From Sphingomonadales bacterium 63-6 (GTDB lineage: Bacteria > Pseudomonadota > Alphaproteobacteria > Sphingomonadales > Sphingomonadaceae), in assembly GCA_001898545.1 (NCBI GenBank), contig MKUB01000173.1, forward strand, positions 19,524-61,620: a stretch of DNA of 42,097 bases, read 5' to 3'. The position numbers were made by a program, and so were the translations under genes. Positions within the stretch are counted from its first letter, which is position 1. Each line of letters starts with the position of its first letter. The notes under the pieces are model-generated. The model saw only the letters and a program-made list of their open reading frames with translations, was not told the DNA's origin and made no database searches. This document shows positions 1-9,339 of this stretch, one piece after another.

Positions 1-909
1 GAGGAAGGCCGCTTCGCGCTGACCACCAAGGTGCGGGATGTGCTGCCGGAATTCACCGGCAAGCCTCGCGAGGAGGCGACCTTCTATCACCTCCTAACCC
101 ACACGGCTGGCATGCCCGGCGTATGGACCCCCAAGCCGGGCATGTATCTCGACCGTCTGTCCGACCTCTATGAGGCGACGATAGAGGCGGTGCATGGCGT
201 GGTGGAACCGGGCAGCCGCTGCGACTATTCGCCGCTGGTCAATCACGTGCTGATGGGCATGGCGCTGGTTCGCACCGACCCCAGGGGGCGGGATTATCAG
301 ACGCTGCTCTATGAAGACCTCTTCGCTCCGCTGAAGATGGACAGCACTTCCATGGGTCTGCGGGCGGATCTGAAAGACCGCCATGTGCGGCCCGATCTGC
401 GCGGCACGGTGCCGATCAAGCACCTCAGCCGCAATATCGAGGGCGACCACGCCCTGTTTGAAGACCCGGCGACCGAGGCTCCGCATGTCGGCTGCGCATC
501 AACCTCGGGCGATCTCTATCGCTTCGCGGAAATGCTGCGCCGGGACGGCGAGCTGGACGGGGTGCGCATCCTTTCCCCCCGCATTATCAAGGTGGCCCGG
601 CAGGTCCATACGGGTGCAATGCCCAACGAGCTTTACAAGGCCGCCCATCTGCGCGCCGGCTGGCCTGTCGCGCCTGCCTATATGGGGCTGGGCTTCAACG
701 TGCGCGGCACGGCCATCGTGAACCATCAGCTGGGCACGCTCACTTCGCCGGAGACTTACGGCAATTACGGCGCGGGCAGCACGCTCTTCTGGGTCGATCC
801 CGAACTGGATGTCAGCTTTGCCGCCACCAGCGCCGGAGTGATGACGCAGACGGCCAATATCGAACGCTTCCAGAAACTGTCCGACCTCGTCGTGTCGGCA
901 ATGGTCTGA
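1..909 (+). CDS. Serine hydrolase, class C beta-lactamase/esterase family (5' truncated by window)
   Basis: Frame is open from base 1 (EEGRFALTTKVRDVLPEF...). Beta-lactamase-family context HLLTHTAGMPG and YSPLVNHVLMG; C-terminal GNYGAGSTLFWVDPELDVSF. Confidence 0.8.
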   Translation, partial: EEGRFALTTKVRDVLPEFTGKPREEATFYHLLTHTAGMPGVWTPKPGMYLDRLSDLYEATIEAVHGVVEPGSRCDYSPLVNHVLMGMALVRTDPRGRDYQTLLYEDLFAPLKMDSTSMGLRADLKDRHVRPDLRGTVPIKHLSRNIEGDHALFEDPATEAPHVGCASTSGDLYRFAEMLRRDGELDGVRILSPRIIKVARQVHTGAMPNELYKAAHLRAGWPVAPAYMGLGFNVRGTAIVNHQLGTLTSPETYGNYGAGSTLFWVDPELDVSFAATSAGVMTQTANIERFQKLSDLVVSAMV

Positions 910-943
910 CGGCCCAAAGGGCCGCAGGATTGAGGATGATTGA

Positions 944-2506
944 ATGAGCGACGCAGACATCATTGCCATCGGTTCGGGCCACAACGGGCTTGTCGCCGCA
1001 GCCTATCTGGCGGTGGCGGGCAAGAAGGTACTGGTGCTGGAACGCAATGAATGGTTCGGCGGCGGCGTGGTGACGCGCGAACTGACGCGCCCGGGCTTCC
1101 GGCACGATCAGCATTCGATGAGCCACATCTTCATCCAGGGCAATCCGCTGCTGCTGAATGACGATCTGGGCCTGAAGTCGAAATATGGCCTGCGCTACGT
1201 CTTTCCCGATGTGCCAATGATGAGCGTGTGGGAAGATGGCGCCACCCTGCCGCTGCACCGCGATCCGGCGAAATCGGCCAAGGCGATCCGCAAATTCTCC
1301 CACAAGGATGCCGAAACCTTTCTGGAGATGTCGCGGCAGGCCGCGCAATGGCTGCCTATGATCCAGGCAGGGCTTTATTCCCCGCCCATGCCCATGGGCG
1401 CGCAGACGGCGATGATGGACCAGAGCGCCGAGGGCCGCGAGATCATGCGCACCATGGCCGTCAGCACCTTCGACCTGATGGAAGAGCTGTTCGAGCATGA
1501 CAAGGTGAAGGCCCATTTCGGCCGCGTGGCGGGCGAGAACCTCGTCAGCCCGGATGAGAAGGCCACCGGCATCGGCGCCTATGTGTTCCTCGGCTTCCTC
1601 GAAAAATTCGGCTTCGGCGTGCCCGTGGGTGGATCGGGCAGCCTTACTGCCGCGCTGATCGCCTGTATCGAGGACCATGGCGGCAAGGTGTTGAACAATT
1701 GCGAGGTTCGCGAGATCGTGACCGACGGCACGCACGCGACAGGCGTGGTGCTGGACGATGGCTCCCGTCTTTCGGCGAATGACGGGATCATCGGCGCGAT
1801 CCATCCGCACATCCTGCCCGATATGGTCGCGGCCCTGCCCGCCAACGTCGCGAAGAATGCGAAGCGCACTCACATCACCGATGCGGCCTGCTTCACGGTC
1901 CATGCCGCGCTCGATGCGCCGATGAAGTTCAAAGCGGGCGACATCTCGGCCGTGATGTATGAGTTGATGCCCGCCAGCTATGAGGACATGCGCCGCGCGT
2001 TCGACGAGCTGCGCTATGGCAATTTCTCGCCCACGCCGCTGGTCGGCGTCGGCCAGCTGACCCAGCACGATCCCAGCCGCGCGCCCGATGGCAAGGCGAT
2101 CTTCCACGCCTGGGACTATGTGCCCTACACGCGCAAGGATGGCCGCGACTGGGATGAGGCGAAGGGCGAATTCGCCGAGAAGATGATCCGCCGCATGGGC
2201 GATTTCATCGAGAACGTGCCCGATATCGTGCTCGATTATCACTGCGACAGCCCTGTGGACATGGAGCGGACCAGCCCCAGCTTCTTCCGCGGCGATCTGC
2301 ACGGCATTGCCACCACCACCTATCAGTCCGGCTCGCACAGGCCGACGCCCGAGCTGGGCCAATATCGCGTTCCGGGGGTGGAGGGGCTCTATCTCGTCGG
2401 GCCGTTCCAGCATCCGGGCGGCGGCGTGTTCGGCGCCGGGCGCGCGACGGCCCAGGTGATGGCCGAAGACTTCGGCATCGATTTCGACGGGATCAGCGTC
2501 GCATGA
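944..2506 (+). CDS. NAD(P)/FAD-dependent oxidoreductase, phytoene desaturase/CrtI-like family
   Basis: N-terminal Rossmann IIAIGSGHNGLVAAAYLAVAGKKVLVLERNEWFGGGVVT; C-terminal GLYLVGPFQHPGGGVFGAGRATAQ. Confidence 0.85.
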   Translation: MSDADIIAIGSGHNGLVAAAYLAVAGKKVLVLERNEWFGGGVVTRELTRPGFRHDQHSMSHIFIQGNPLLLNDDLGLKSKYGLRYVFPDVPMMSVWEDGATLPLHRDPAKSAKAIRKFSHKDAETFLEMSRQAAQWLPMIQAGLYSPPMPMGAQTAMMDQSAEGREIMRTMAVSTFDLMEELFEHDKVKAHFGRVAGENLVSPDEKATGIGAYVFLGFLEKFGFGVPVGGSGSLTAALIACIEDHGGKVLNNCEVREIVTDGTHATGVVLDDGSRLSANDGIIGAIHPHILPDMVAALPANVAKNAKRTHITDAACFTVHAALDAPMKFKAGDISAVMYELMPASYEDMRRAFDELRYGNFSPTPLVGVGQLTQHDPSRAPDGKAIFHAWDYVPYTRKDGRDWDEAKGEFAEKMIRRMGDFIENVPDIVLDYHCDSPVDMERTSPSFFRGDLHGIATTTYQSGSHRPTPELGQYRVPGVEGLYLVGPFQHPGGGVFGAGRATAQVMAEDFGIDFDGISVA

Positions 2507-2724
2507 AGATCTATTCCGCCGACAAGAGCGAGCTGATGCAGGTTTCCGCCATAGAGCGGAAAGGCAACGATCTCGTCCTCAAGGGCAAGGTCTTCGGCAC
2601 CATGCCGATGAGCGCCACGCTCACGCCCGAACAGGCGCGCGCGGCCTTCAAGCTGCTGACGCCCCAATTGATCCTGTTCCTGCTCACCATGCCGTTCCGG
2701 TCCTCGAAAGGAGCCAAGAAATGA
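2503..2724 (+). CDS. Small hypothetical protein (73 aa), overlaps both neighbours
   Basis: ATGA-type overlaps with the upstream desaturase stop and the downstream SDR start; C-terminal hydrophobic stretch LTPQLILFLLTMPF. Confidence 0.7.
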   Translation: MKIYSADKSELMQVSAIERKGNDLVLKGKVFGTMPMSATLTPEQARAAFKLLTPQLILFLLTMPFRSSKGAKK

Positions 2725-3506
2725 AGCGCCACGAAGACAAGACCATGCTCGTCACCGGCGCGGCCGGTGCCATCGGCTATGCCACCTGCGAAATCCTCGC
2801 CCGCGAAGGGGCGCAGGTGATGCTGGTGGATATCGATGGGGCCAAGCTGGAAGAACGAGTGAAGGCGCTCAGCGATGCGGGCTACACTGTCTTCGGCCAT
2901 CACGCCGATTGCGCGGATGAGCAGCAGGTGATCGGCTATGCGGAGGCGGCGCTGAAGGCGATGGGCCGGGTTGACGGTTTCTTCAACAATGCCGGAATCG
3001 AAGGGCACCTTGCCCCCACGCATGAATATGAAGTCGCCGAATTCGACCGGGTGCTGCATGTGAATTTGCGCGGCATGTTCCTGGGCCTGCGTTACGTGCT
3101 GCCGGACATGGTGAAGCGCGGCGCGGGGGCGGTGGTGAACACTGCCTCCATCGGTTCCGAACGCGGCCTTGCGGGCGCCTGCGCTTACAACGCAGCCAAG
3201 CATGGCGCAGTGGGCCTTACCCGCACGGCGGCGAGCGAAGTGGCACAGAGGGGCGTGCGCGTGAACTGCGTGATGCCCGGCGTGATCGAAACCCCGTTGC
3301 TGGTCGGCATGTTGGAACAGATGTTCGACGATGTCGCCGCCGGAATGCGCAAGTTGGGTGAAGTCGCCACGCTCAACCGCGTGGGCCAGCCCGCCGAAGT
3401 GGGCAATGTGGTCAGCTTCCTGCTCTCGGACGAAGCCAGCTACGTCAACGGCGCGAAATGGGAGATCGACGGCGGCGCGCTGGCGACGATCCGCAACGAC
3501 ATCTGA
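2721..3506 (+). CDS. SDR family oxidoreductase
   Basis: TGAAGAIGYATC cofactor motif, NNAGIEG, catalytic YNAAK, C-terminal YVNGAKWEIDGGALA. Confidence 0.92.
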   Translation: MKRHEDKTMLVTGAAGAIGYATCEILAREGAQVMLVDIDGAKLEERVKALSDAGYTVFGHHADCADEQQVIGYAEAALKAMGRVDGFFNNAGIEGHLAPTHEYEVAEFDRVLHVNLRGMFLGLRYVLPDMVKRGAGAVVNTASIGSERGLAGACAYNAAKHGAVGLTRTAASEVAQRGVRVNCVMPGVIETPLLVGMLEQMFDDVAAGMRKLGEVATLNRVGQPAEVGNVVSFLLSDEASYVNGAKWEIDGGALATIRNDI

Positions 3507-3537
3507 CGGAGCTTGTCCGTCGGTTTTCAGTCCTATT

Positions 3538-3621
3538 CGTCATTGCGAGCGTAGCGAAGCAATCCAGAGCGGAACGCTTTGGGCCCTGGATTGCTTCGGA
3601 CCGTTGGTCCTCGCAATGACG
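3538..3621. repeat. Intergenic palindromic repeat (CGTCATTGCGAG...CTCGCAATGACG)
   Basis: Terminal inverted arms CGTCATTGCGAG / CTCGCAATGACG with inner arms GAAGCAATCCAG / CTGGATTGCTTC, between convergent genes. Confidence 0.85.
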
Positions 3622-3625
3622 AAAA

Positions 3626-5098
3626 TTACCCGCTCAGCACCGCGTCCAGACCGGGCACGATCAGTGTGCGTCCGCCGCCGAAATCGTGGCGGACCACGAT
3701 CAGGCCCTTCCTTTCCAGATGTTCCAGCAGGCGGCGCGTGCGGCCCGGGGAACTGGTGCCGTAAACGCGGGACAGTTCCTCGTCATCCGGTTCCTCGATC
3801 CCCTCGGCGGCATGGCGAGCGATGGTGAGGAAGGGCGCCAGCACATCGTCATCCAGCGTGCTGCCCATTTCCAGAATGTGCTCGCGCACATGGGGCTCCA
3901 GTCCGTCCAGCCGGGCCAGCGCGATGGCGAACATTCGGCGAAATCCGGCCATGTCGGGCGTGGCGGCGCTGGCCTGTCGCTTGCGGCAATGGAGCAGGAA
4001 AGTCTGGTAGAGCGCGGCGGAAGGCTGGAAGGCGGCGCGCGGGTCCGACGCCATGGCGCGCATGATGTCTTCCACTACCTGCGCGGCGGCGCCGGGCGAT
4101 GCGGAAGAAGGCTCTACCCCATCCTCGTCGCTTGCCACGGGATCGGATTCGAAGCGGGTAATCTGTTCGGACAGCTGCTCGGCCGTGAAAGCGGGCGGCG
4201 GCGGCGCGGCGCGCTTGGCTTCCGCCTGGCTTTCCATCACGGCGGCCAGTTCGGCATGGAGCAAGGCCTGCATTTCCTCCGCAGGCGCGGTGGGGAGCGG
4301 GGCGAGCTTGCTGGCCGTCACCTTGGGACCGGACTTGACCGGGCCGACCTTAACCGCGCTGGGGCGGCGGCAGATCGCGGGGCCAAGGCCGAGGAAGCGC
4401 CCGCGCTCAAGGTCGCGAATGCGCTCTGCCTGCCGCCGCTCCATGCCCAGCAAGTCCGCCGCGCGCAGCATGTCGATATCGAGGAAAGTGCGCCCCATCA
4501 GGAAGTTGGAGGCTTCGGCAGCGACATTCTTCGCCAGCTTGGCAAGGCGTTGAGTGGCCACGATCCCGGCCAGCCCGCGCTTGCGGCCGCGGCACATCAG
4601 GTTGGTCATGGCATTCAGCGTGATGCGGCGCGTATCCTCGCTGATCTCGCCAGCCACGGCGGGCGCGAACATCTGCGCCTCGTCCACCACCACCAGAGCA
4701 GGGAACCAATGTTCGCGTGGGGCATCGAACAGGGCGGTCACGAAATGGGCGGCGCAGCGGATCTGCTGTTCCACATCCAGCCCTTCCAGCGCCAGCACCA
4801 CCGAAGCGCGATGCTGCCGCACCCGCGCGGCCAGCGCCTCGATCTCGGCAATGGAATGGGCGGCGCCGTCGATCACCACATGGCCGAAATGGTCGGCCAG
4901 CGAAACGAAGTCCCCCTCAGGGTCCACCACCACCTGCTGCACCATGCCGGCGCTCTCTTCCAGCAGCCGGCGCAACAGGTGCGACTTGCCGGACCCGCTG
5001 TTGCCCTGAACGAGCAAGCGGGTGGCCAGCAATTCTTCGAGATCGATCCGGACCGGCTGGCCCGTTTCGTCCTCACCTATGACGATGTGCGAATCCAC
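3626..5098 (-). CDS. HerA/DUF87-like ATP-binding protein with C-terminal winged-helix-like segment
   Basis: Walker A VQGNSGSGKSHLLRRLLEES, Walker B ALVVVDEAQMFAP; C-terminal RRLLEHLERKGLIVVRHDFGGGRTLIVPG. Confidence 0.8.
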   Translation of the reverse strand: MDSHIVIGEDETGQPVRIDLEELLATRLLVQGNSGSGKSHLLRRLLEESAGMVQQVVVDPEGDFVSLADHFGHVVIDGAAHSIAEIEALAARVRQHRASVVLALEGLDVEQQIRCAAHFVTALFDAPREHWFPALVVVDEAQMFAPAVAGEISEDTRRITLNAMTNLMCRGRKRGLAGIVATQRLAKLAKNVAAEASNFLMGRTFLDIDMLRAADLLGMERRQAERIRDLERGRFLGLGPAICRRPSAVKVGPVKSGPKVTASKLAPLPTAPAEEMQALLHAELAAVMESQAEAKRAAPPPPAFTAEQLSEQITRFESDPVASDEDGVEPSSASPGAAAQVVEDIMRAMASDPRAAFQPSAALYQTFLLHCRKRQASAATPDMAGFRRMFAIALARLDGLEPHVREHILEMGSTLDDDVLAPFLTIARHAAEGIEEPDDEELSRVYGTSSPGRTRRLLEHLERKGLIVVRHDFGGGRTLIVPGLDAVLSG

Positions 5099-5230
5099 GC
5101 GCCTGAGCTAGCGGCTGGTTCCGGGAGGACCAAGGGGGGAAGGGAGGTTTTCCAGATATGTCTGTGGCTGAACAGGTGCCGGGCCAGGATTCATGCAGAC
5201 ACGCAGGGAGTACCTTCTTGGTCCACGCTT

Positions 5231-5300
5231 CGTCATTCCCGCGAAGGCGGGAACCCAGTTCCGCTGTTGCCTCTAGGTTCCCGCCTTCGCGGGAATGACG
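5231..5300. repeat. Intergenic palindromic repeat (CGTCATTCCCGCGAAGGCGGGAACC...)
   Basis: CGTCATTCCCGCGAAGGCGGGAACC paired with GGTTCCCGCCTTCGCGGGAATGACG. Confidence 0.9.
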
Positions 5301-5360
5301 ATAGGAAGATCGGGCGCAACGTCATCGCGCATCCTGCGGCTTCGTGCGAAAAATAGGAGC

Positions 5361-5386
5361 GGGACCCCGGAACAAGTCCGGGATGA
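5361..5386. repeat. Half/compact copy of the CCCCGGAACAAGTCCGGGRTGA repeat
   Basis: GGGACCCCGGAACAAGTCCGGGATGA; the same core occurs in the paired copy at 35492-35578. Confidence 0.6.
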
Positions 5387-5401
5387 TCGGAGAAGTTTGG
5401 A

Positions 5402-6340
5402 CTACCCCCGCCCGCCCGCGCGATAATTCCTCGGGCTCATTTCGAAACGGCGGCGGAAGGCGCGGCAGAAGCTGGAGAGGTCGTTGAAGCCGACATCATA
5501 GGCCACATCCGTCACTGTCACGTCACCCCCCTCGCGCTCCAGCCTGCGGGCGGCGAGTTCCAGCCGGCGGTTCTGGATGAAGGCGCGCGGGGTGGTGCCC
5601 ATTTCGGCGAACAGCATCTGCACATAGCGCGCCGAAACACCCATGCGGCGGGCGAGGCGGTGAACATCCAGATCGGGATCGGTCAAATCCGCTTCCACCG
5701 CTTCGAACAGGGCGCGGCGGCGCTCGTCGCGGCGGTTAGGTTCGAGGGTGGGGCGGGATGCGGCATAGGCCATGTCCAGCAGGGGCCAGATCGCATCGCC
5801 CAGCGCATCCACCCATTCGCCGCTGCCGTCATGTTCCAGTTCTTCCCACGCATTGCGCATGAAGGTGGAAAACAGCGCGCCCGCGCCGCGCCGTCCGCTG
5901 ACGGGAACGCCCACCTGGCTGCGCAGATGGGGCATGCGTTCCTCCACCGTCGCCAGCGGCAGGCGGAGCACGATGGCCTGGGTATATTCCTCGAAACTCA
6001 GCCAGAGGGGCTTGGACGGATCGTAAAGAACGAAGTCCCCTTCCTCCAGCACGGCAGTGCGTCCGCCGGTGTGATTGGTGCTGCGGCCCCGGTGCTGTAC
6101 CTGGATGTTCAACACCCCGGCATTTTCATGGTCCGGTGCGCTGTAAATGCGGGCCGGGCTGGAACAGGGGGAGAGCAATTCGCAATCGCGCAATTTGCGG
6201 CGATAGAGCCGCGCCTCGAATGGCGATTCCCCAAGGGATTCGACCTGAATGGGCGCGACGAGGCGCGCGATATCGTTCCAGAAGGGCAGGCGGTCGGACG
6301 GCGCGACCTCTGCCGTGCTCAGTTGCTCGAGCAGCGACAT
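5402..6340 (-). CDS. AraC family transcriptional regulator (AraC-binding-like N-domain)
   Basis: C-terminal AraC HTH: VHRLARRMGVSARYVQMLFAEMGTTPRAFIQNRRLELAARRL...VAYDVGFNDLSSFCRAFRRRFEMSPRNYR. Start trimmed to MSLLEQLSTAEV. Confidence 0.9.
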   Translation of the reverse strand: MSLLEQLSTAEVAPSDRLPFWNDIARLVAPIQVESLGESPFEARLYRRKLRDCELLSPCSSPARIYSAPDHENAGVLNIQVQHRGRSTNHTGGRTAVLEEGDFVLYDPSKPLWLSFEEYTQAIVLRLPLATVEERMPHLRSQVGVPVSGRRGAGALFSTFMRNAWEELEHDGSGEWVDALGDAIWPLLDMAYAASRPTLEPNRRDERRRALFEAVEADLTDPDLDVHRLARRMGVSARYVQMLFAEMGTTPRAFIQNRRLELAARRLEREGGDVTVTDVAYDVGFNDLSSFCRAFRRRFEMSPRNYRAGGRG

Positions 6341-6452
6341 GACAACCAAACTCCCAATGCCGCGAGATTCGCGGCGGGCCTCGTATCGGGCCATTGGGAG
6401 GGGAGGTTATGGAGCCTTTGGGCGCTTGGCAAGCGGCGTGCGAATCGGACCC

Positions 6453-7346
6453 TCACGCGTCTCGTTCCGGGTCAAGCCCGGCGTCGGCCTCCACCACCTT
6501 GGCCATGGTGGTGAAATCCGCGTCCGGCCCGTAATCGGCCAGCGCCCGTTCCAGATAGCTGCGTACCACCTGCCCCAGTTGCAGCGGTACGCCCATGGCC
6601 TCCGCTTCTTCCAGCAGCAGGTTGGTGTCCTTCAGGCTCAGCGCGGCGGCGAAGCCGAAATCGAAGCTCCGCGGCAATACGGAACGGGGCCATTTGTCGC
6701 GCGTGGCGGAATTGATGCCGGTGCCGCTGTTCAGAACTTCGATCATGCGGGCAGGGTCCAGCCCGGCCTTGATCCCCATGGCCATGCCTTCGGAAGTGAC
6801 GCCGATGGCCACCGCGCCCAGCAGATTGTTGACCAGTTTCATTACCTGCCCGGCGCCCGGCGTTTCGCCCATGTAGAAGGGTTTGCCCATGCGCTGCAGC
6901 AATGGGAGAAGCTCATCATATTCTGTCTGCGGCCCGCCCGCCATGATGGCCAGAGTACCGTCTTTCGCGCCCTTGATCCCGCCGGATACGGGCGCGTCGA
7001 TGCTGGCGATGCCCTTGGCCGATAGCGCGGCGTGCAGATTCTGCGCCAGACGCGGGCCGGAGGTCGAAAGATCGCAGACTATCTTCACCCTGCCGCCTTC
7101 GGCCACCCCGCCGGGGCCGAGGATCGCCTCGCGCACGATGGGCGGAGTGGGCAGGCTGGCGAAGACAATGTCGCATTCATCGCCCAGCGCCCTTGCCGAT
7201 CCGGCGGCCTCCGCCCCCTGCGCCACCAGTGCGGCGACGGCGTCGGGCGAGACGTCATGCACCAGCAGGCGATCTACCTGACCGATCAGATTGGCCGCCA
7301 TATTGGCGCCCATGCGGCCAAGGCCGATGAAACCGACACTACTCAT
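6453..7346 (-). CDS. NAD(P)-dependent oxidoreductase, 3-hydroxyisobutyrate dehydrogenase-like
   Basis: MSSVGFIGLGRMGANMAANL; DAPVSGGIKGAKDGTLAIMAGG; GAGQVMKLVNNLL with the family catalytic Lys context. Confidence 0.9.
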   Translation of the reverse strand: MSSVGFIGLGRMGANMAANLIGQVDRLLVHDVSPDAVAALVAQGAEAAGSARALGDECDIVFASLPTPPIVREAILGPGGVAEGGRVKIVCDLSTSGPRLAQNLHAALSAKGIASIDAPVSGGIKGAKDGTLAIMAGGPQTEYDELLPLLQRMGKPFYMGETPGAGQVMKLVNNLLGAVAIGVTSEGMAMGIKAGLDPARMIEVLNSGTGINSATRDKWPRSVLPRSFDFGFAAALSLKDTNLLLEEAEAMGVPLQLGQVVRSYLERALADYGPDADFTTMAKVVEADAGLDPERDA

Positions 7347-8164
7347 AGAAACTCCGAAACAGATGTATGCGGGGGCAGATCTACGCGGGCGATGCCGTTT
7401 TCCGACGGGAAACAGGCCAGCACCAGCGGATCGTGGCCCGGGATGAGATGAGCGAGCGATCCGCCCGCAAGCTCCAGCGCGCGTGCCTGCGCGGCGCGAT
7501 ATTGCGGCTCGTCGATGAAGATCGGGAAGGGCAGCTTGCGTGCGATATTGGCGTAGAGATGGGCCGCATCGCTGGCCAGCACCACCGTGCCGCGCGCGGT
7601 CTCGCACGCCACCACCATCAGCCCGGCAGTGTGTCCGGCGCACAGCCGCAGCGATATTCCCGGGGCGAATTCGCTATCCCCGGTATGGAAAACCACCCTG
7701 TCGGCATAGAGCTTGCGCACCAGTTGGGTGACCGGCTCCCCATCGAAGGGTGCGCGGATATCATGGTCGCACATGGCGCGGCTTGTGGCGAAAGCCAGTT
7801 CGGCATCCTGCACATGGAAATGGGCGTTGGGGAATGTGCCCAGCGATCCGGCATGATCGTAATGGAGGTGAGTGAGGATCACATGCTCCACCAGCAGATG
7901 GTCGATCCCGGCATCGCGCAGCCCTTCGGCCACCGGGCGGATCAGCGTGCGCCCCCGTGCCATCGCCGCCGCCTCGCCAAAGCCGGTATCGACGATCACA
8001 GGCGGATGGTCTTCGCGGTGAATTGCCCAGACGAAGTAATCCAGCGGCATTGGCAGATCGTGATCGTCCACCGGCTGCGTGAAGTTGGCCGCCGTCACCC
8101 GCTCGTGCCGGGCATAGAGGATCGCGTCGATACGGGTGACGGGGGCGGTCATGGTCTCATGCAA
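7343..8164 (-). CDS. MBL-fold metallo-hydrolase (N-acyl homoserine lactonase-like family)
   Basis: HVILTHLHYDHAGSLGTFPNAHFHVQDAE; C-terminal LIPGHDPLV. ATGA overlap with the next gene. Confidence 0.85.
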   Translation of the reverse strand: MHETMTAPVTRIDAILYARHERVTAANFTQPVDDHDLPMPLDYFVWAIHREDHPPVIVDTGFGEAAAMARGRTLIRPVAEGLRDAGIDHLLVEHVILTHLHYDHAGSLGTFPNAHFHVQDAELAFATSRAMCDHDIRAPFDGEPVTQLVRKLYADRVVFHTGDSEFAPGISLRLCAGHTAGLMVVACETARGTVVLASDAAHLYANIARKLPFPIFIDEPQYRAAQARALELAGGSLAHLIPGHDPLVLACFPSENGIARVDLPPHTSVSEFL

Positions 8165-9338
8165 ACTTCAGCTGCACCGGCTGGCGGATCGGGCCATGGC
8201 CTACCGTGGTCATCCAGGGCTCGTAAGGGCCGGCCAGTTCAAAGCCTTCAACCTCACGGACGATGGTGCCGAGCAGCGCCTGCGCTTCCATCTGCGCCAG
8301 CACGCGGCCCACGCAGCCATGCACGCCATAACCCCAGCCGAGCGAGTGCTTGGTATCGCGTTCGATCCGATATTCTTCCGGAGCTTCCCAAAAGCGCGGA
8401 TCGCGATTGGCCGCGGCGAACATCAGCCCGCAGCGCGTGCCAGCGGGGATCAGGATATCGTCCACCTCCACGTTCTTCACCGCGATGCGCCCGGCCATGC
8501 GGCTGGGGCTGTCCCAGCGCAGGCTTTCATCGAAGGCCCCGCGTAGCAGCTTTGGATCGGCGCGCAGCTTCTCGTACTCGCCGGGGAACATTGCCCATGC
8601 GCGGATGGCATTGGCCATGGTGAGATAGGTGGTATCCGCCCCCGCGCTCAGCACGGTTTGCAGCAGCAGCTTGGCTTCGGCCAGAGTGACCTGGCCTCTA
8701 TCGGCCGCGCGGAAGAATTCCGCCCCGATCCCTTCCGGATCGATCGCATCGCGCTCGCATGTGGTTTCCAGCCATTCGATGACGCCGGAAAAATCCTGGT
8801 CCATCGCTTCGTCGAACAGCTCTCCGGGCGGGCCCATCGTGGCCCACACCATCTGGGAAAAGCCGTGCATATGGTGCCGCCCTTCCTTGGGCAGGCCCAG
8901 AATGTCGGGCAGCACGCGGAAGATATAGGCCTGGGTAATGTCACCCACGGCATCCACCACTTCGCCCTCCTTCGCGCGAAGCTCGTCCACGAATTCCTGT
9001 GCGGCACCCTCGAAAATCGTCTTCACGCGTTCCAGCGCGCGGGGGGAAAGGGCATCGGCCACCACCTTGCGCACCTGCGTGTGGCGCGGCGGATCGTCGG
9101 TCAGCAGGATTTCGGGTCGGGGCGAATTGGGATCGTGCCACGGGCGCGAGGCGGAGGAAAAGGTCTGCCAGTCCAGCAGGCCCTTGGTCACATGCTCATG
9201 CCGGGCGATCATCACCACACCATCATGCAGCCGCACGGCGGGGGCGAATTCGCGCAGGGCATCGTCCACTTCCCGCGCGTTACGCACGGCATCGGGGGTG
9301 AAGATGTCGAGCGGGTAATCGGGGATCGCGCGCGCCAT
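8157..9338 (-). CDS. Cytochrome P450
   Basis: I-helix LSAGADTTYL, ExxR in FDESLRWDSPSRMAGRI, heme loop LGWGYGVHGCVGRVLAQMEAQALL. Confidence 0.93.
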   Translation of the reverse strand: MARAIPDYPLDIFTPDAVRNAREVDDALREFAPAVRLHDGVVMIARHEHVTKGLLDWQTFSSASRPWHDPNSPRPEILLTDDPPRHTQVRKVVADALSPRALERVKTIFEGAAQEFVDELRAKEGEVVDAVGDITQAYIFRVLPDILGLPKEGRHHMHGFSQMVWATMGPPGELFDEAMDQDFSGVIEWLETTCERDAIDPEGIGAEFFRAADRGQVTLAEAKLLLQTVLSAGADTTYLTMANAIRAWAMFPGEYEKLRADPKLLRGAFDESLRWDSPSRMAGRIAVKNVEVDDILIPAGTRCGLMFAAANRDPRFWEAPEEYRIERDTKHSLGWGYGVHGCVGRVLAQMEAQALLGTIVREVEGFELAGPYEPWMTTVGHGPIRQPVQLKFA

Positions 9339-9339
9339 C

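Noticed and set aside
812-2413. Long minus-strand ORF (533 aa) opposite the FAD oxidoreductase
   Set aside because: Antisense shadow of a high-GC gene; His/Arg/Ala-rich composition with no recognisable domain, while the plus strand has clear motifs.
3686-5356. 556-aa plus-strand ORF opposite the HerA-like gene
   Set aside because: Antisense shadow; runs through an intergenic palindromic repeat; no domain motifs.
7367-8623. 418-aa plus-strand ORF opposite the MBL/P450 genes
   Set aside because: Antisense shadow spanning two real genes.
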